Source: Sorangiineae bacterium NIC37A_2
Lineage (GTDB): Bacteria; Myxococcota_A; Polyangia; Polyangiales; Polyangiaceae
Length of the DNA: 64,000 nucleotides
Reading direction: 5' to 3'
Assembly: GCA_002085155.1 (NCBI GenBank)
Contig: NASX01000019.1
Span: forward strand, 16,014-80,013
Numbering within the stretch: position 1 is the first letter of the stretch; the number at the start of each line of letters is the position of its first letter. Below the pieces are notes generated by a model, which made no database searches, was not told the DNA's origin, and worked only from the letters and a program-made list of their open reading frames with translations. A program made the translations under genes and the position numbers. This document shows, in pieces, positions 1 to 8,800 of this stretch.

Positions 1-28
1 TCGCCCGATAGGATGGCCGCCGCCAAAA

Positions 29-1987
29 ATGACGCCGCTGAGCCCAGAGCCCTACGCCCTGACCGAAGAACCCGCCGAGGAAGTCGAGGAACCCGCGCGC
101 GGCTGGACCACGGAAAAGAGCGCCAAGCTCTACCAAATCGCTGGTTGGGGCTTGCCCTATTTCCATATCAATAGTTCCGGAGAGGTTGAGGTCACTCCCG
201 ATCCAACTGTCGATCAGAGCATCAACCTCCACGACCTCTGTGTGTCGCTCAAAGAGCGTGGCCTGGCGATGCCGCTCTTGCTCCGCTTCTCGGACATCCT
301 GAAGCACCGCATCTTCCGGCTCAACCACGCCTTCGCCAAAGCGATCGCCGACTACGAGTATACGGGGCGCTACCAAGGGGTCTTCCCGGTCAAGGTGAAC
401 CAGCAGAGCCACCTCGTCGAAGACATCGTCGAGTATGGCGCCGCGTATCAATACGGCCTCGAAGCAGGCTCAAAGCCCGAGCTCCTCATCGCGCTCGCGC
501 AGATGAAGCACAACAAGGGCCTCATCGTCTGCAACGGCTATAAGGATCGGGCCTATATCGAGACCGCCCTGCTCGCCCAAAGGCTCGACAAGACCGTGAT
601 CGTGATCATCGAGCGCATCGAAGAGCTCGGCATCGCGATCGAGGCCTCACGCAATCTCGGCATCCGTCCCATGCTCGGGGTTCGCGCGAAGCTGACCAGC
701 AAAGGCATCGGTCGCTGGGCGAAGTCGGCGGGCGATCGCGCAAAGTTCGGCCTGTCGACGGCGGAGATCGTCGAGCTCGTCGATCGACTCCGGGAAGCGG
801 ACATGCTCGACACGCTGCTCCTCCTCCACTTCCACATCGGAAGTCAGATCTCGAGCATCATTCCGATCAAAAACGCGCTCCAAGAAGCCTCGAACATCTA
901 CATCGAGCTCGCCAAGATGGGCGCGAAGATGGGTTATATCGACGTCGGCGGAGGTCTCGCCGTCGACTATGACGGCTCCAAGACCGACTTCCACGCGAGC
1001 AAGAACTATCGCCTGATCGAATACGCCTCCGACGTCGTCGCCTCACTCAAAGACGCCTGCGAAAAGGCAGGAGTTCCCCAGCCGACCATCGTGAGCGAAA
1101 GCGGGCGCGCCGTGGCAGCGCACCACTCGGTGCTCGTGTTCGAGGTCGTTGGCGTCAACGAGATCCGATACGGAGAGGCCACGCCGCCGCCCGAAGGCTC
1201 ACACCGCGTCCTGACCGAGCTCTACGAGACCTACAAACACATCGTCCCGAAGAACGTTCAGGAGAGCTTTCACGACGCGAGCCAGGCCAAAGAAGAAGCC
1301 CAGAGCCTCTTCAAGTACGGCTATTTGGGCCTCCGCGAGCGCGCCCACGCCGAGCGCCTCTATTGGCACTGCTGCGAGAAGATTCAACAAACGCTCAAGC
1401 GTCTGAAGTACATCCCCGAGGAGCTCTACGACCTCGAGAAGACCCTCAGCGCCATCTACTACTGTAACTTCTCCGTGTTCCAGTCAGCGCCCGACATCTG
1501 GGCCATCGATCAGCTGTTCCCGGTCATGCCGATCCATCGCCTGGCTGAAGAGCCCACGGTGAGCTGCACGCTGGCAGACTTGACCTGTGATAGCGACGGT
1601 GTGGTCGATCGCTTCATCGACATCGAGGACGAGAGCCACACGCTGAGTGTCCACGAGTGGAAACCGAACGAGCCCTATTACATCGCGATGTTCCTGAACG
1701 GCGCTTACCAGGAAATTCTTGGGGATTTGCACAATCTCTTCGGGGACACCAACGCCGCCCACGTCCGTCTGACGGCGGACGGCTACGAGGTCACCCACGT
1801 CGTCAAAGGCGACAGCGTGTCCGAGGTACTCCGCTACGTGCAGTACAACCCCGATGACATGGTCGAGCAGGTGCGTCGCCAGGCGGACCGCGCCGTGCGC
1901 TCCGGCAGCCTCAACAACGAGCAGATGCGAAAGCTCATGGATCATTATGAGGATTCGCTCCGGGGCTACACTTACCTGACCGATTGA
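29..1987 (+). CDS. speA: Biosynthetic arginine decarboxylase
   Basis: Pyridoxal-phosphate enzyme that decarboxylates arginine to agmatine, the first step of the agmatine route to putrescine and other polyamines, in the cytoplasm. The 652-residue product has the usual length of SpeA. The N-terminal third shows the family block VFPVKVNQQ, whose Lys is the expected Schiff-base lysine of the alanine-racemase-like barrel. It is followed by LLHFHIGSQ and DVGGGLAVDYDGS, the typical PLP-phosphate-binding segments, and by ESGRA. The C-terminal third (from about residue 440) matches the helical bundle specific to SpeA. The ATG lies close to the left edge of the window, so its upstream context is not visible. 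A perfect 14-bp duplication sits exactly at the stop codon. The function is secure. Confidence 0.96.
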   Translation: MTPLSPEPYALTEEPAEEVEEPARGWTTEKSAKLYQIAGWGLPYFHINSSGEVEVTPDPTVDQSINLHDLCVSLKERGLAMPLLLRFSDILKHRIFRLNHAFAKAIADYEYTGRYQGVFPVKVNQQSHLVEDIVEYGAAYQYGLEAGSKPELLIALAQMKHNKGLIVCNGYKDRAYIETALLAQRLDKTVIVIIERIEELGIAIEASRNLGIRPMLGVRAKLTSKGIGRWAKSAGDRAKFGLSTAEIVELVDRLREADMLDTLLLLHFHIGSQISSIIPIKNALQEASNIYIELAKMGAKMGYIDVGGGLAVDYDGSKTDFHASKNYRLIEYASDVVASLKDACEKAGVPQPTIVSESGRAVAAHHSVLVFEVVGVNEIRYGEATPPPEGSHRVLTELYETYKHIVPKNVQESFHDASQAKEEAQSLFKYGYLGLRERAHAERLYWHCCEKIQQTLKRLKYIPEELYDLEKTLSAIYYCNFSVFQSAPDIWAIDQLFPVMPIHRLAEEPTVSCTLADLTCDSDGVVDRFIDIEDESHTLSVHEWKPNEPYYIAMFLNGAYQEILGDLHNLFGDTNAAHVRLTADGYEVTHVVKGDSVSEVLRYVQYNPDDMVEQVRRQADRAVRSGSLNNEQMRKLMDHYEDSLRGYTYLTD

Positions 1988-2002
1988 GCCTGACCGATTG
2001 AG
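1975..2002. repeat. 14-bp perfect tandem duplication across the speA stop codon
   Basis: The 14-mer CCTGACCGATTGAG occurs twice back to back (1975-1988 and 1989-2002). The first copy contains the speA TGA. The second repeats the same sequence just downstream and so supplies a second stop in the same context. Confidence 0.9.
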
Positions 2003-2082
2003 TCGCTTCCCGGGCCGCTTCTCGGGCACCGCGCTCAGTTTTCTCGCAACGGGGCTCGCGAGTGACCGAGAGGGGCCCTCGT

Positions 2083-2895
2083 ATGTTCTCTCTCGACTCC
2101 CTCAAGGCCCAGTTCCTCGAAGTTTTCACCCTCTTCCAGAAGCACTGGAAGGTCCTCGCGATCACCCTGCTCTTCGTCTGGGTTCCGCTCTGGCTCGTCA
2201 GTCAGGTCGCCAACTACCTGTTCGAGCTCGTTTCCACCGCCCTTTTTGACTTCACACGCAGCGGTCTCGCCAGCGGAAGCGGTCGCGCAGCACTCGCTAG
2301 CGGGACCGCCCTGATCGCCACCTTGGTCCTCCGGCTCGGCGCCGTCTTCCTCATCGAACTGCCGCTCCTTCTCATCGGCACCGCGGTGAGCCAAGGCGTC
2401 ACCATCGTCCAGCTCCAATCCATCCAAGCGCGCGGTGAGCCCCTTCCGCCCCTCGAGGCCTGGCGCGAATTCAAGCCACACGCGTGGCCCCTCCTTGTGA
2501 CCTCCTTCGTCGTCAGCTTGCTCGGCGCGCTCGGTTTCGCCTTCTTCGTCCTTCCGGGCATCGTCATCATGGCTTACCTGCAGCTCGCCGCGCCCCTCAC
2601 CATCCTAGAGAATCGCCGCGGCATCGACGCCCTCAAGGAGAGCGTCTCGCTCATCCTCCGCTCCGCGAAAGGCTTCTTTGTCGTCATGATTTGCGCAGGG
2701 ATCGCGCAGTGGGTCGTGGGAGTCATCCTGAACGCCCTTCTGACCAACGCGGCGCTGAATCACCTCGCCCACAACATCGCAATGGCCGCCCTCTCCCCGC
2801 TCTACGCGATGGTCCTCGTAGCTCTCTATCGAGAAGTGCGCGAGCGTGAGGCCAACGAGAATCGAGCTACTCAACAAGCCCTCTCGGCGAGCTGA
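2083..2895 (+). CDS. Multi-pass membrane protein of unknown function
   Basis: 270 residues. I chose ATG 2083 (MFSLDSLKAQ) over the in-frame GTG at 2062 because the first helix of the fold begins directly after it. About five or six hydrophobic segments are visible, around residues 25-45, 65-100, 125-165, 180-215 and 220-245, separated by short polar loops. One polar stretch, ENRRGIDALKES, is typical of YciC/DUF975-like and glycerophosphodiester-phosphodiesterase membrane-domain proteins, where a helix with this motif follows a paired TM segment. No catalytic motif is visible, so a structural or transport-associated role is only a guess. It is co-directional with speA, 95 bp downstream, and ends before a strong terminator. 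Confidence 0.8.
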   Translation: MFSLDSLKAQFLEVFTLFQKHWKVLAITLLFVWVPLWLVSQVANYLFELVSTALFDFTRSGLASGSGRAALASGTALIATLVLRLGAVFLIELPLLLIGTAVSQGVTIVQLQSIQARGEPLPPLEAWREFKPHAWPLLVTSFVVSLLGALGFAFFVLPGIVIMAYLQLAAPLTILENRRGIDALKESVSLILRSAKGFFVVMICAGIAQWVVGVILNALLTNAALNHLAHNIAMAALSPLYAMVLVALYREVREREANENRATQQALSAS

Positions 2896-2947
2896 ACGCC
2901 CTTATCCGCGGGCACCACTTTTGAAAGCCCGGACCTCGAAAACAACA

Positions 2948-2978
2948 AGCGGCGCCTCCCTCTCAAGGGGGCGCCGCT
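2948..2978. terminator. Bidirectional intrinsic terminator
   Basis: A 9-bp perfect stem (2948-2956 with 2970-2978, AGCGGCGCC/GGCGCCGCT) is extended inward by CCC/GGG across one mismatch. It lies between the convergent membrane-protein gene and the DUF1552 gene. T-rich sequence follows on both strands (CGCTTATT on plus, TTGTTGTTTTC on minus). Confidence 0.8.
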
Positions 2979-3015
2979 CGCTTATTGGCGGCTCAAAGCC
3001 GCTCAGCGACCAAGC

Positions 3016-4623
3016 TCAACCGTTCGCTTTGAGCTCTGCAAACTCGCCCGGATCCTTGATGGTCGGAGGCGCAGTCCCACCGTCCCCGAAGAGGCCGGTA
3101 TCGTCGTATTTGCCAAACTTCTCGACGGGCTGCGTCCCGTTTTCTGCCGGCCAACCATCCGCACCTGCCTTCACGCCAATCGCGTTGAGCAAGTTGCAGA
3201 AGTACTTGTTGATCGGGGCATTCGCCACCTGCTGATCGGTACCGGTGGGGTGATCACCGTTCGTCTCCGGATTCTTTTCCGTACCGCCGCTCGAACAAGC
3301 CGCCTCGCTCTTGCCGTTCGACATGTCCGCGCTGCCGTCCCAGACGTTGATGATTTGTCCGGTCTTGAAGTATCCGCCGCAGCTTCCGGCCTGCACGATC
3401 GGCATGTTGTTCAAGTTGTGGCTGTTTCCGTCGGAGAGCTCCTGGAAGTAACAGACCGCCGAATTGTCGAGAACGGTTCCCGCTCCCTCATTGAACTTGT
3501 CGAGTTGACCAACGAGATAGGCAAACTGCTCCGCGTGCCAGGTGTCGATCTTCTTGAGCATGTCGTTGACACCAGCGAGGCAGGTGCCGCCGCCTTGGAG
3601 GGCGTCGTTTTGGCGATGCGAAAGATTGTGGTGCTCTTGTGAAATGCCGAGACCGGTGAAGGTATAACCGGGCGGGAACTTGAACACGAACACCCGGTTC
3701 GCATCGCAGATCGCCGCGAGAACACCGAGGTTCATCATGACCTCGGTGATACCCGCCGTGATGTCTTGCGTCGCCGTGTTCGTTTTGATCCCGAGGGAAT
3801 CAGCGGTGGCCTGATTGCACTCTGCTCGCACGACGTTCGTCATATCGACGAGCAAGTCCTTCCAGTCGCTCAGCTTCTTCTTGTCCGCTGCGCTCATGAC
3901 CTGAGCCTCAAGGGACATGAGATCGTGCCGGACGAGGTCCAGAACCTGTTTGCCACGCGCGGTTCGGTAGGTGTCCGGGTTCATGGGCCCGCCGTCTTGG
4001 AAGAGCATCGTGAGCTGGTTGAACACCTGAAGCGGCGCACCCACGCCGGGGAAAGCCTCCTGCGGGGCGGAGTAAGAAATCGCCGATTGCGGTGAGTCGG
4101 TCCGGTTCCCGATACGCATCACGAGGGGGGTCTTGGTCGGGCTGACTTGTTCGGCCGCGATGTGGTCGAGGGTTCGCCCCGTGGGCTTCGCGTTGAACTT
4201 CGCTTCGTTGCTCGGCAGGAACTGACCGGGCTCGACGACGCCGTTCGGAGTCACCGGGTGACAACTGAAGTAAGAGCCCACGACCTGCGTGTGCGGATCA
4301 TTGATCTGACCGTAGGTCGGCCTCGGTCCCCATTGGTTCATGGCGCGAATGCCGCGCGGCAGAAGGATCTTGGACGCGTAGGGCGCAAGAGACTTCAGCG
4401 AGGTCGGCTGCAGGAGCTCCGGCGTCAAAGCGCCATGCGAAGGAGCAGGGAACCAGGAGTTCGTAATGCACCCGTAGTGGGTGAACATGATGAACAGGCG
4501 CCGCGGATCCTCCGCGGGCGTTCCTTGGGCGCGGGCAGCACGCTCAGCGACAGAGCTCAAGAACGGCGCAGCCACGACTGCGCCACCAAGGCCACGGAGA
4601 AAGATTCGTCGATTCAGCTTCAT
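3016..4623 (-). CDS. Tat-exported DUF1552 family protein
   Basis: Belongs to the DUF1552 family, which is common in Planctomycetes and myxobacteria and almost always sits beside a DUF1592-type gene. Its biochemical role is unknown. The chosen ATG gives MKLNRRIFLRGLGG, a twin-arginine signal followed by a hydrophobic stretch and an ARAQG cleavage region. It has AGGA eight bases upstream, while the longer ORF adds only six residues. The mature part (about 500 residues) carries family-typical blocks: MFTHYGC near the N-terminus, SYFSCHP, EHHNLSHRQN and CYFQELSDGNSHN. His- and Asn-rich motifs of this kind suggest a metal site related to the sulfatase/phosphatase-like fold, which is inference. The upstream DUF1592 gene ends about 20 bp before it, so the two probably form one transcript. 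Confidence 0.88.
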   Translation of the reverse strand: MKLNRRIFLRGLGGAVVAAPFLSSVAERAARAQGTPAEDPRRLFIMFTHYGCITNSWFPAPSHGALTPELLQPTSLKSLAPYASKILLPRGIRAMNQWGPRPTYGQINDPHTQVVGSYFSCHPVTPNGVVEPGQFLPSNEAKFNAKPTGRTLDHIAAEQVSPTKTPLVMRIGNRTDSPQSAISYSAPQEAFPGVGAPLQVFNQLTMLFQDGGPMNPDTYRTARGKQVLDLVRHDLMSLEAQVMSAADKKKLSDWKDLLVDMTNVVRAECNQATADSLGIKTNTATQDITAGITEVMMNLGVLAAICDANRVFVFKFPPGYTFTGLGISQEHHNLSHRQNDALQGGGTCLAGVNDMLKKIDTWHAEQFAYLVGQLDKFNEGAGTVLDNSAVCYFQELSDGNSHNLNNMPIVQAGSCGGYFKTGQIINVWDGSADMSNGKSEAACSSGGTEKNPETNGDHPTGTDQQVANAPINKYFCNLLNAIGVKAGADGWPAENGTQPVEKFGKYDDTGLFGDGGTAPPTIKDPGEFAELKANG

Positions 4624-4643
4624 GGTCATGTTCCTGTGCACTC

Positions 4644-6407
4644 TCAGAGGGAAGTTTTGCGCGTGCGGAAGGAGTCCGTCTGTGTGAGGTCGGTGAGAAG
4701 ATCGAGGATCGTGTAGTTCTCCTGCATCTTCATGCCGAGATCCAGCACCGCGCAGTTATCGTTTTCGTTCGCCAGGCGTCCGTACACGAACGAGATCCAC
4801 TTCTGGATGTATTGCCATTGAGCCCTCTGGCCGAGGCCGATCTCCTCCATCAGCTGGCGTGGAGAGGAGATCTCTTTCTTCGTGAGATCCTGGTCGATCG
4901 TCACCATCGCTGTGGCGTTGATGTCGCCACCCATCCGGTCCTTGGTTTGCCACTTGCCGATCGCGTCGTACCGCTCAAGGACAAATCCGGGCGGATTCAC
5001 GTAAGTTCCATGACAGTCAGCACACGGCCCGGAGCCCGTCTTCGCCTCGATCAACTCTCGCATGGTCGAGAAGTCGCCCATCGGGTCTGGCGTCTGCTCA
5101 GCGCCCGGCGCCGGAGGACCGAAGGAAATACCCATCATCTGGCTGGTCACGAACGCTCCTCGAAGGATCGGGCTCGTGCGGGTCGATGCCGCGTGGGAAG
5201 CGAGGAAGCCGATGCGCGACAGGACGCCGGGCCTTTGCTCCGGATCGAGGTCCACGCGCGTGAGTTCATCGGTGAAGTCAGCCGGGTTCAGACCGTAGAT
5301 GGCCGCCGTGTGCTTGTTCACGAAGCCGACGTTCGAAAGGAAAATGTCCGAGAACTTTCCGCCGTTGAATGCGATATCGGTGACAAGTGCCTCGATTTCC
5401 GCGTGGGAAGCGGCGCGGGTGTCCTCCGTATACTCTGGGAAGAGCTCGGGATCGTGGCGCTGAGAGCGCCAGCGCTCGTGGCCCATGTCGAAGTATGAGC
5501 GGTGGAAGGCAACCACGAGGGGCGCCGCGCGCTCCTTGTCTTGAACCATGCGCTGCGCCTGCTGAAGAATCTGTTCCTTGGTGCCGAGCAGCCCATCGTC
5601 TGCGGCCTTCGACAGCTCATCATCAGGAATCGAACCCCAGAGGGCGCTCGCGAGCCGCACGGCGACCTCGTGGTGATTCAACTTGGTCGCGCCGTTCTCT
5701 TGAGCAGAGACATCGAGCTCAGGGAGCAATAGGAACGAAGGAGAGACCAGGAATCCGTAGAGGATCGCTTCAGCCACCTCATCCGCGCTCGCCGGCGGAG
5801 GAGTCAAGCTGTTGAACTTCATGAACTCGGCGACTTCGTCGTCTCGCAGCGGACGTCGGAACGCTTTGCGCCCGAAGGTCCTGATCGTCGTCTCCAAGCA
5901 GCTCGCCTCTGCGGGGCTACAGCTGATGAACTTTGCCTTCTTCGCGGGATCGCTCATCACCTGCTTGGCGATCTCGTCCGCAGTGTTCAGGTACGCGGTC
6001 CAGGTGTACACCTCGATGGCGCCGCTCGCGTCTGGGACCAAATGCTCGGAGGGCTTCGTACCCCCGATCGTCGTGACATCGACGAGCTCCTTGACGGCCT
6101 GGTCGTATTGACGATTGAGGAGGCGCGGGATCTGAGAGGTCGCCGGCACACCGGGAACACAGACCGTGGGGTCGATGGTGCCACCGGAGCCGTCTGGCCC
6201 GGTACCGTCTCCGCCGGACCCCGGACCGTTTCCAGCACCAGTTCCGCCAGCACCAGGTCCTCCAGGCCCCCCACCGCCATCGTCGCCGGTCGTCGCCCCG
6301 GTTCCGAGGTCGTCGGCGTCACTCAGACCGCCGCTGCATCCCGCCAGGATGCTGATTGAGGTGAGGATGGTCGCGCTCAGGCACGACAGCCGCCGCAGAT
6401 TTCGCAT
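4644..6407 (-). CDS. DUF1592/DUF1588/DUF1585 lipoprotein with a haem-binding CxxCH
   Basis: Exported lipoprotein of 587 residues. MRNLRRLSCL is followed by a hydrophobic stretch and lipobox LAGC, then a Gly-rich linker to about residue 75. The domain order matches the planctomycete/myxobacterial multi-DUF proteins. A DUF1587-like start (RLLNRQYDQAVKELV) is followed by DUF1595 (FGRKAFRRPLRDDEV), DUF1592 (to about residue 390), DUF1588 (FLASHAASTRTSPILRG, then CADCHG as a c-type haem motif and NPPGFVLERYD), and DUF1585 at the C-terminus. Family members are widely co-located with DUF1552 proteins, as here. The substrate is unknown. A surface redox or oxidative-cleavage function is an inference from the haem motif. 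It is the first gene of the DUF1592-DUF1552 pair. Confidence 0.9.
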   Translation of the reverse strand: MRNLRRLSCLSATILTSISILAGCSGGLSDADDLGTGATTGDDGGGGPGGPGAGGTGAGNGPGSGGDGTGPDGSGGTIDPTVCVPGVPATSQIPRLLNRQYDQAVKELVDVTTIGGTKPSEHLVPDASGAIEVYTWTAYLNTADEIAKQVMSDPAKKAKFISCSPAEASCLETTIRTFGRKAFRRPLRDDEVAEFMKFNSLTPPPASADEVAEAILYGFLVSPSFLLLPELDVSAQENGATKLNHHEVAVRLASALWGSIPDDELSKAADDGLLGTKEQILQQAQRMVQDKERAAPLVVAFHRSYFDMGHERWRSQRHDPELFPEYTEDTRAASHAEIEALVTDIAFNGGKFSDIFLSNVGFVNKHTAAIYGLNPADFTDELTRVDLDPEQRPGVLSRIGFLASHAASTRTSPILRGAFVTSQMMGISFGPPAPGAEQTPDPMGDFSTMRELIEAKTGSGPCADCHGTYVNPPGFVLERYDAIGKWQTKDRMGGDINATAMVTIDQDLTKKEISSPRQLMEEIGLGQRAQWQYIQKWISFVYGRLANENDNCAVLDLGMKMQENYTILDLLTDLTQTDSFRTRKTSL

Positions 6408-6796
6408 AGACGAGCAGGGTCAAATCCAGCCCAACGGGGTCACGAAATTGCGACACGATCCTGAAATGGAGCCGATCGCGCACACCTCGGGTGGAATCAG
6501 GTAGCTCTGCGAGATCTTCGGCTCCGTCACCCTTCGTTCGGCGTGGAATTTTTCCTCCGGCGCATAGGCGCTCGGTCAGTCCGATTCGATGCCCAACAGG
6601 CAACTCATGCACCGGCGTCCTCGCGAATCGCTCACGAAGGAAGCAGGAATCTCAAACGGCAGCGCGCAAATCTGAAAGCGCGAGCCAGCCAAGAACCAGA
6701 CGCAAATCTCAAAAAGGGAGCGCGATTTTCCAGCACGCGGGCCGCCGCGCAGCCCCCAGTTTTTCGCCGCACCAGGCGAGAGCGCGGCGCCGAGCT
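6408..6796. other. Intergenic region without a recognised gene
   Basis: 389 bp upstream of the DUF1592 lipoprotein gene and downstream of the small haem-motif lipoprotein. I see no credible ORF, tRNA or strong terminator. It should contain the promoter of the DUF1592-DUF1552 unit, but no clear promoter boxes can be named. Confidence 0.5.
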
Positions 6797-7486
6797 TCAC
6801 CCCGCAGGAGCGCCCGCGAGGATCCACTGCCGCACCGCCTCGATGGCTGCTTCAGGTAGGCAATTGCCGTACAAAGGATCCGGATCGCAGGCGCGCGGCA
6901 TCCGCCCAATATCGCCGCAGCCTTCGCTGATGACCTTGTAGAAGGCGCTCATGTCCGGGTTTCCGGGCGTTACGAGGGGAAGGCCACCACAATAGTCACT
7001 CGCTACCTTCGCCGGATTGATGAGATCATCGTGAAGATGTTCGTTGTCTCGGAACTCCGGGGTCGCTTCTCCGCCGTGGCAGGAGCCGCTCCCGCACCCT
7101 TCGGAAAGCTGAAGCGAATTCGCCACGATTTCGCGGATGGTAGCGAAATTCGGCGGGTACTGCGTCCCACCGCCTGTGCCCTCATCTCCGCCGGTTCCCG
7201 GAGCGCCGCCGCTCGAGCCACCGACTCCGAGGCCGCCGACTCCGGCGCCTCCGGTTTCCGAGCCGCCCGTCACAAGGCCGCCCGCGCCGGGAGCACCGCC
7301 GCTCGAACCGCCGGCGCCCAAGCCTCCCGACCCGATCGCGCCGCCCGCCGCAAAGCCGCCCGCACCTGGCGCGCCTCCGCTCTGCCCCTCAGGTCCGGCA
7401 TTCTCAGAACATGCGCTCAAAGGCGAGAGGAAAGCCACTGCGAGGAGAGTTCCGGCAAGAAAAGGAAAGCGCGAAGATTTTCTCAT
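6797..7486 (-). CDS. Lipoprotein with Gly-rich linker and a CX4CH cytochrome-like motif
   Basis: 229 residues. MRKSSRFPFL starts a lipoprotein signal ending in LSAC. A linker built of GGxxGAGG repeats runs to about residue 110, followed by a compact C-terminal domain. That domain contains GCGSGSCHGGEATPEF, which resembles the haem site of cytochrome-c-like domains in myxobacterial surface proteins but has four residues between the cysteines (CX4CH). It also has further Cys residues (YCGG, GCGD, RACD, GNCLP). It ends with AIEAVRQWILAGAP, a phrase typical of short cytochrome-like domains that follow such motifs. It is transcribed toward the DUF1592-DUF1552 pair and may work with it. Haem attachment is unproven, and the Cys residues could be disulfide-bonded instead. 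Confidence 0.75.
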   Translation of the reverse strand: MRKSSRFPFLAGTLLAVAFLSPLSACSENAGPEGQSGGAPGAGGFAAGGAIGSGGLGAGGSSGGAPGAGGLVTGGSETGGAGVGGLGVGGSSGGAPGTGGDEGTGGGTQYPPNFATIREIVANSLQLSEGCGSGSCHGGEATPEFRDNEHLHDDLINPAKVASDYCGGLPLVTPGNPDMSAFYKVISEGCGDIGRMPRACDPDPLYGNCLPEAAIEAVRQWILAGAPAG

Positions 7487-7777
7487 GGCGAAAGGGAGAG
7501 CGAGTGACGTGTGGGAACGAAAACGATCGCAAAGATACCGAACGACAACTTCAAATCAATGAGACGAAGGCTGACCTAGTGTCTCATGGTGAGAAGAACG
7601 AGTGAATTTCGGAAGCCCCAAGTTTTCTTCGAACCGGACGTCACTTTTTTGAACCGAAACTCTCCGACGCTGATCAAAGCCTTTTTGCGCGTGTCTGCCG
7701 TTTCCGACAGCAGCCCTTCCCCATTGGCTGTGATTCGCCCATGCTGAGCAGGCCCGAGAGAGCGGCATCATCCATTT

Positions 7778-8725
7778 ATGATAACCATGTTATCACTTTC
7801 AGTTCGCAAGAGCGTCCACGCAGCCGCTCTCACGCTCCTTCTCCCTCCTCTGAGCGCCTGCGAGAAGAAGACCGAAAAGGAGGATGCCCCGGCAGAAGCA
7901 TCCCCAAAGCGCTCCGCGCTCTCACCCGAAGAGCTCAGGAGCTCCTTCTCAAAGCTCAAGGTCGAGACGGAAAAACAAACGGAGGCCTTCGGTGCCCTGC
8001 GCTCGCGGGTGAGCGATTTTCCTCCCGATCTCCTCGGTCTCTCCTCCTTCAGAGAAAGCATCAGTCGGATCGAGTCGAGCTTTGCTGCGCTTCGCGGCCG
8101 AGTCACTTGGCTGGAGGAAGAGCTCGAGCCCGTCCTGCGCGAAAAGAGCGACGAGCGCCTCCGCTCTCTGGAAGCACAAATCACCTCGATCGCTTCTGAC
8201 CTGGTCCACACCGGTCGAACCTTGCAAGAGCTGGAGCATGAACTGCCACACTTCGACGAGGCGGTCGCTCGTCAGACCGCGTGGGTTTACAAGCTTCCCG
8301 GAGGTTATGAGGTGCGCGCCGCGCCCGGAGGGCTCGAGCGAAATCTGATCGAATTCGTGAGCGACGGGACGAGAAGCTTCGAGCCGCACACCTGGCTCCG
8401 CTTTGACCGCCTGTACTTCATCGATCTCAAGACCGACCTTGTGCGTCCGCGCTCGGAGCCTCAGCTCGAAAACGTCGTCGCGATCCTCAAAGCCTATCCG
8501 AAGCTCAAGCTCGAGCTCACTGCGTTCGATCGCGACCAGCAGAGGCGCGAAGAGCTGCGCCAGCTGGTGACCGATCGCCTCGAAGCTCTCAAGAGCGAGC
8601 TCGAGCAGCGAGGCGTCGCTCCCGGCCGCTTGCGCATCTTGAGCCACGGCCCTGACTGCCCGCCCCAGGCGCCCGAGCGCTGTCCGAACAGTCTCGCTGC
8701 GCGGCCGCGCACAGACGCGCTCTAG
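7778..8725 (+). CDS. Lipoprotein with coiled coil and degenerate OmpA-like C-terminal domain
   Basis: 315 residues. The lipoprotein signal ends in LSAC, followed by a charged region and helices with heptad character (about residues 45-150). The C-terminal part reads RLYFIDLKTDLVRPRS, then a run resembling the OmpA/MotB order (LENVVAILKAYPKLKLELTA, RREELRQLVTDRLEALKSEL, GVAPGRLRILSHG). That is the layout of a peptidoglycan-binding OmpA domain: strand, helix with a P-x-L-x-L strand, helix with R, then a terminal strand. The usual GHTD and LSxxRA signatures are degraded, so peptidoglycan binding is uncertain. ATG 7787 is an equally good start. It is divergent from the haem-motif lipoprotein gene across 290 bp that show no other gene. 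Confidence 0.75.
   Translation: MITMLSLSVRKSVHAAALTLLLPPLSACEKKTEKEDAPAEASPKRSALSPEELRSSFSKLKVETEKQTEAFGALRSRVSDFPPDLLGLSSFRESISRIESSFAALRGRVTWLEEELEPVLREKSDERLRSLEAQITSIASDLVHTGRTLQELEHELPHFDEAVARQTAWVYKLPGGYEVRAAPGGLERNLIEFVSDGTRSFEPHTWLRFDRLYFIDLKTDLVRPRSEPQLENVVAILKAYPKLKLELTAFDRDQQRREELRQLVTDRLEALKSELEQRGVAPGRLRILSHGPDCPPQAPERCPNSLAARPRTDAL
7779..7795. promoter_or_regulatory. 17-bp palindrome over the start region of the OmpA-like gene
   Basis: TGATAAC-CAT-GTTATCA is a perfect inverted repeat with 7-bp arms and a 3-bp spacer. It is AT-rich in a GC-rich background and overlaps both candidate start codons (ATG 7778 and ATG 7787). It is a possible operator or translation-blocking site; no bound protein is known. 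Confidence 0.45.
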
Positions 8726-8800
8726 GCTGCTCCCGCTCAGAACCCCGGTGCAATCCATCGCACCCCCCGAAAGGCTGGCTGTCCGCTATAGTCAGCCTCG

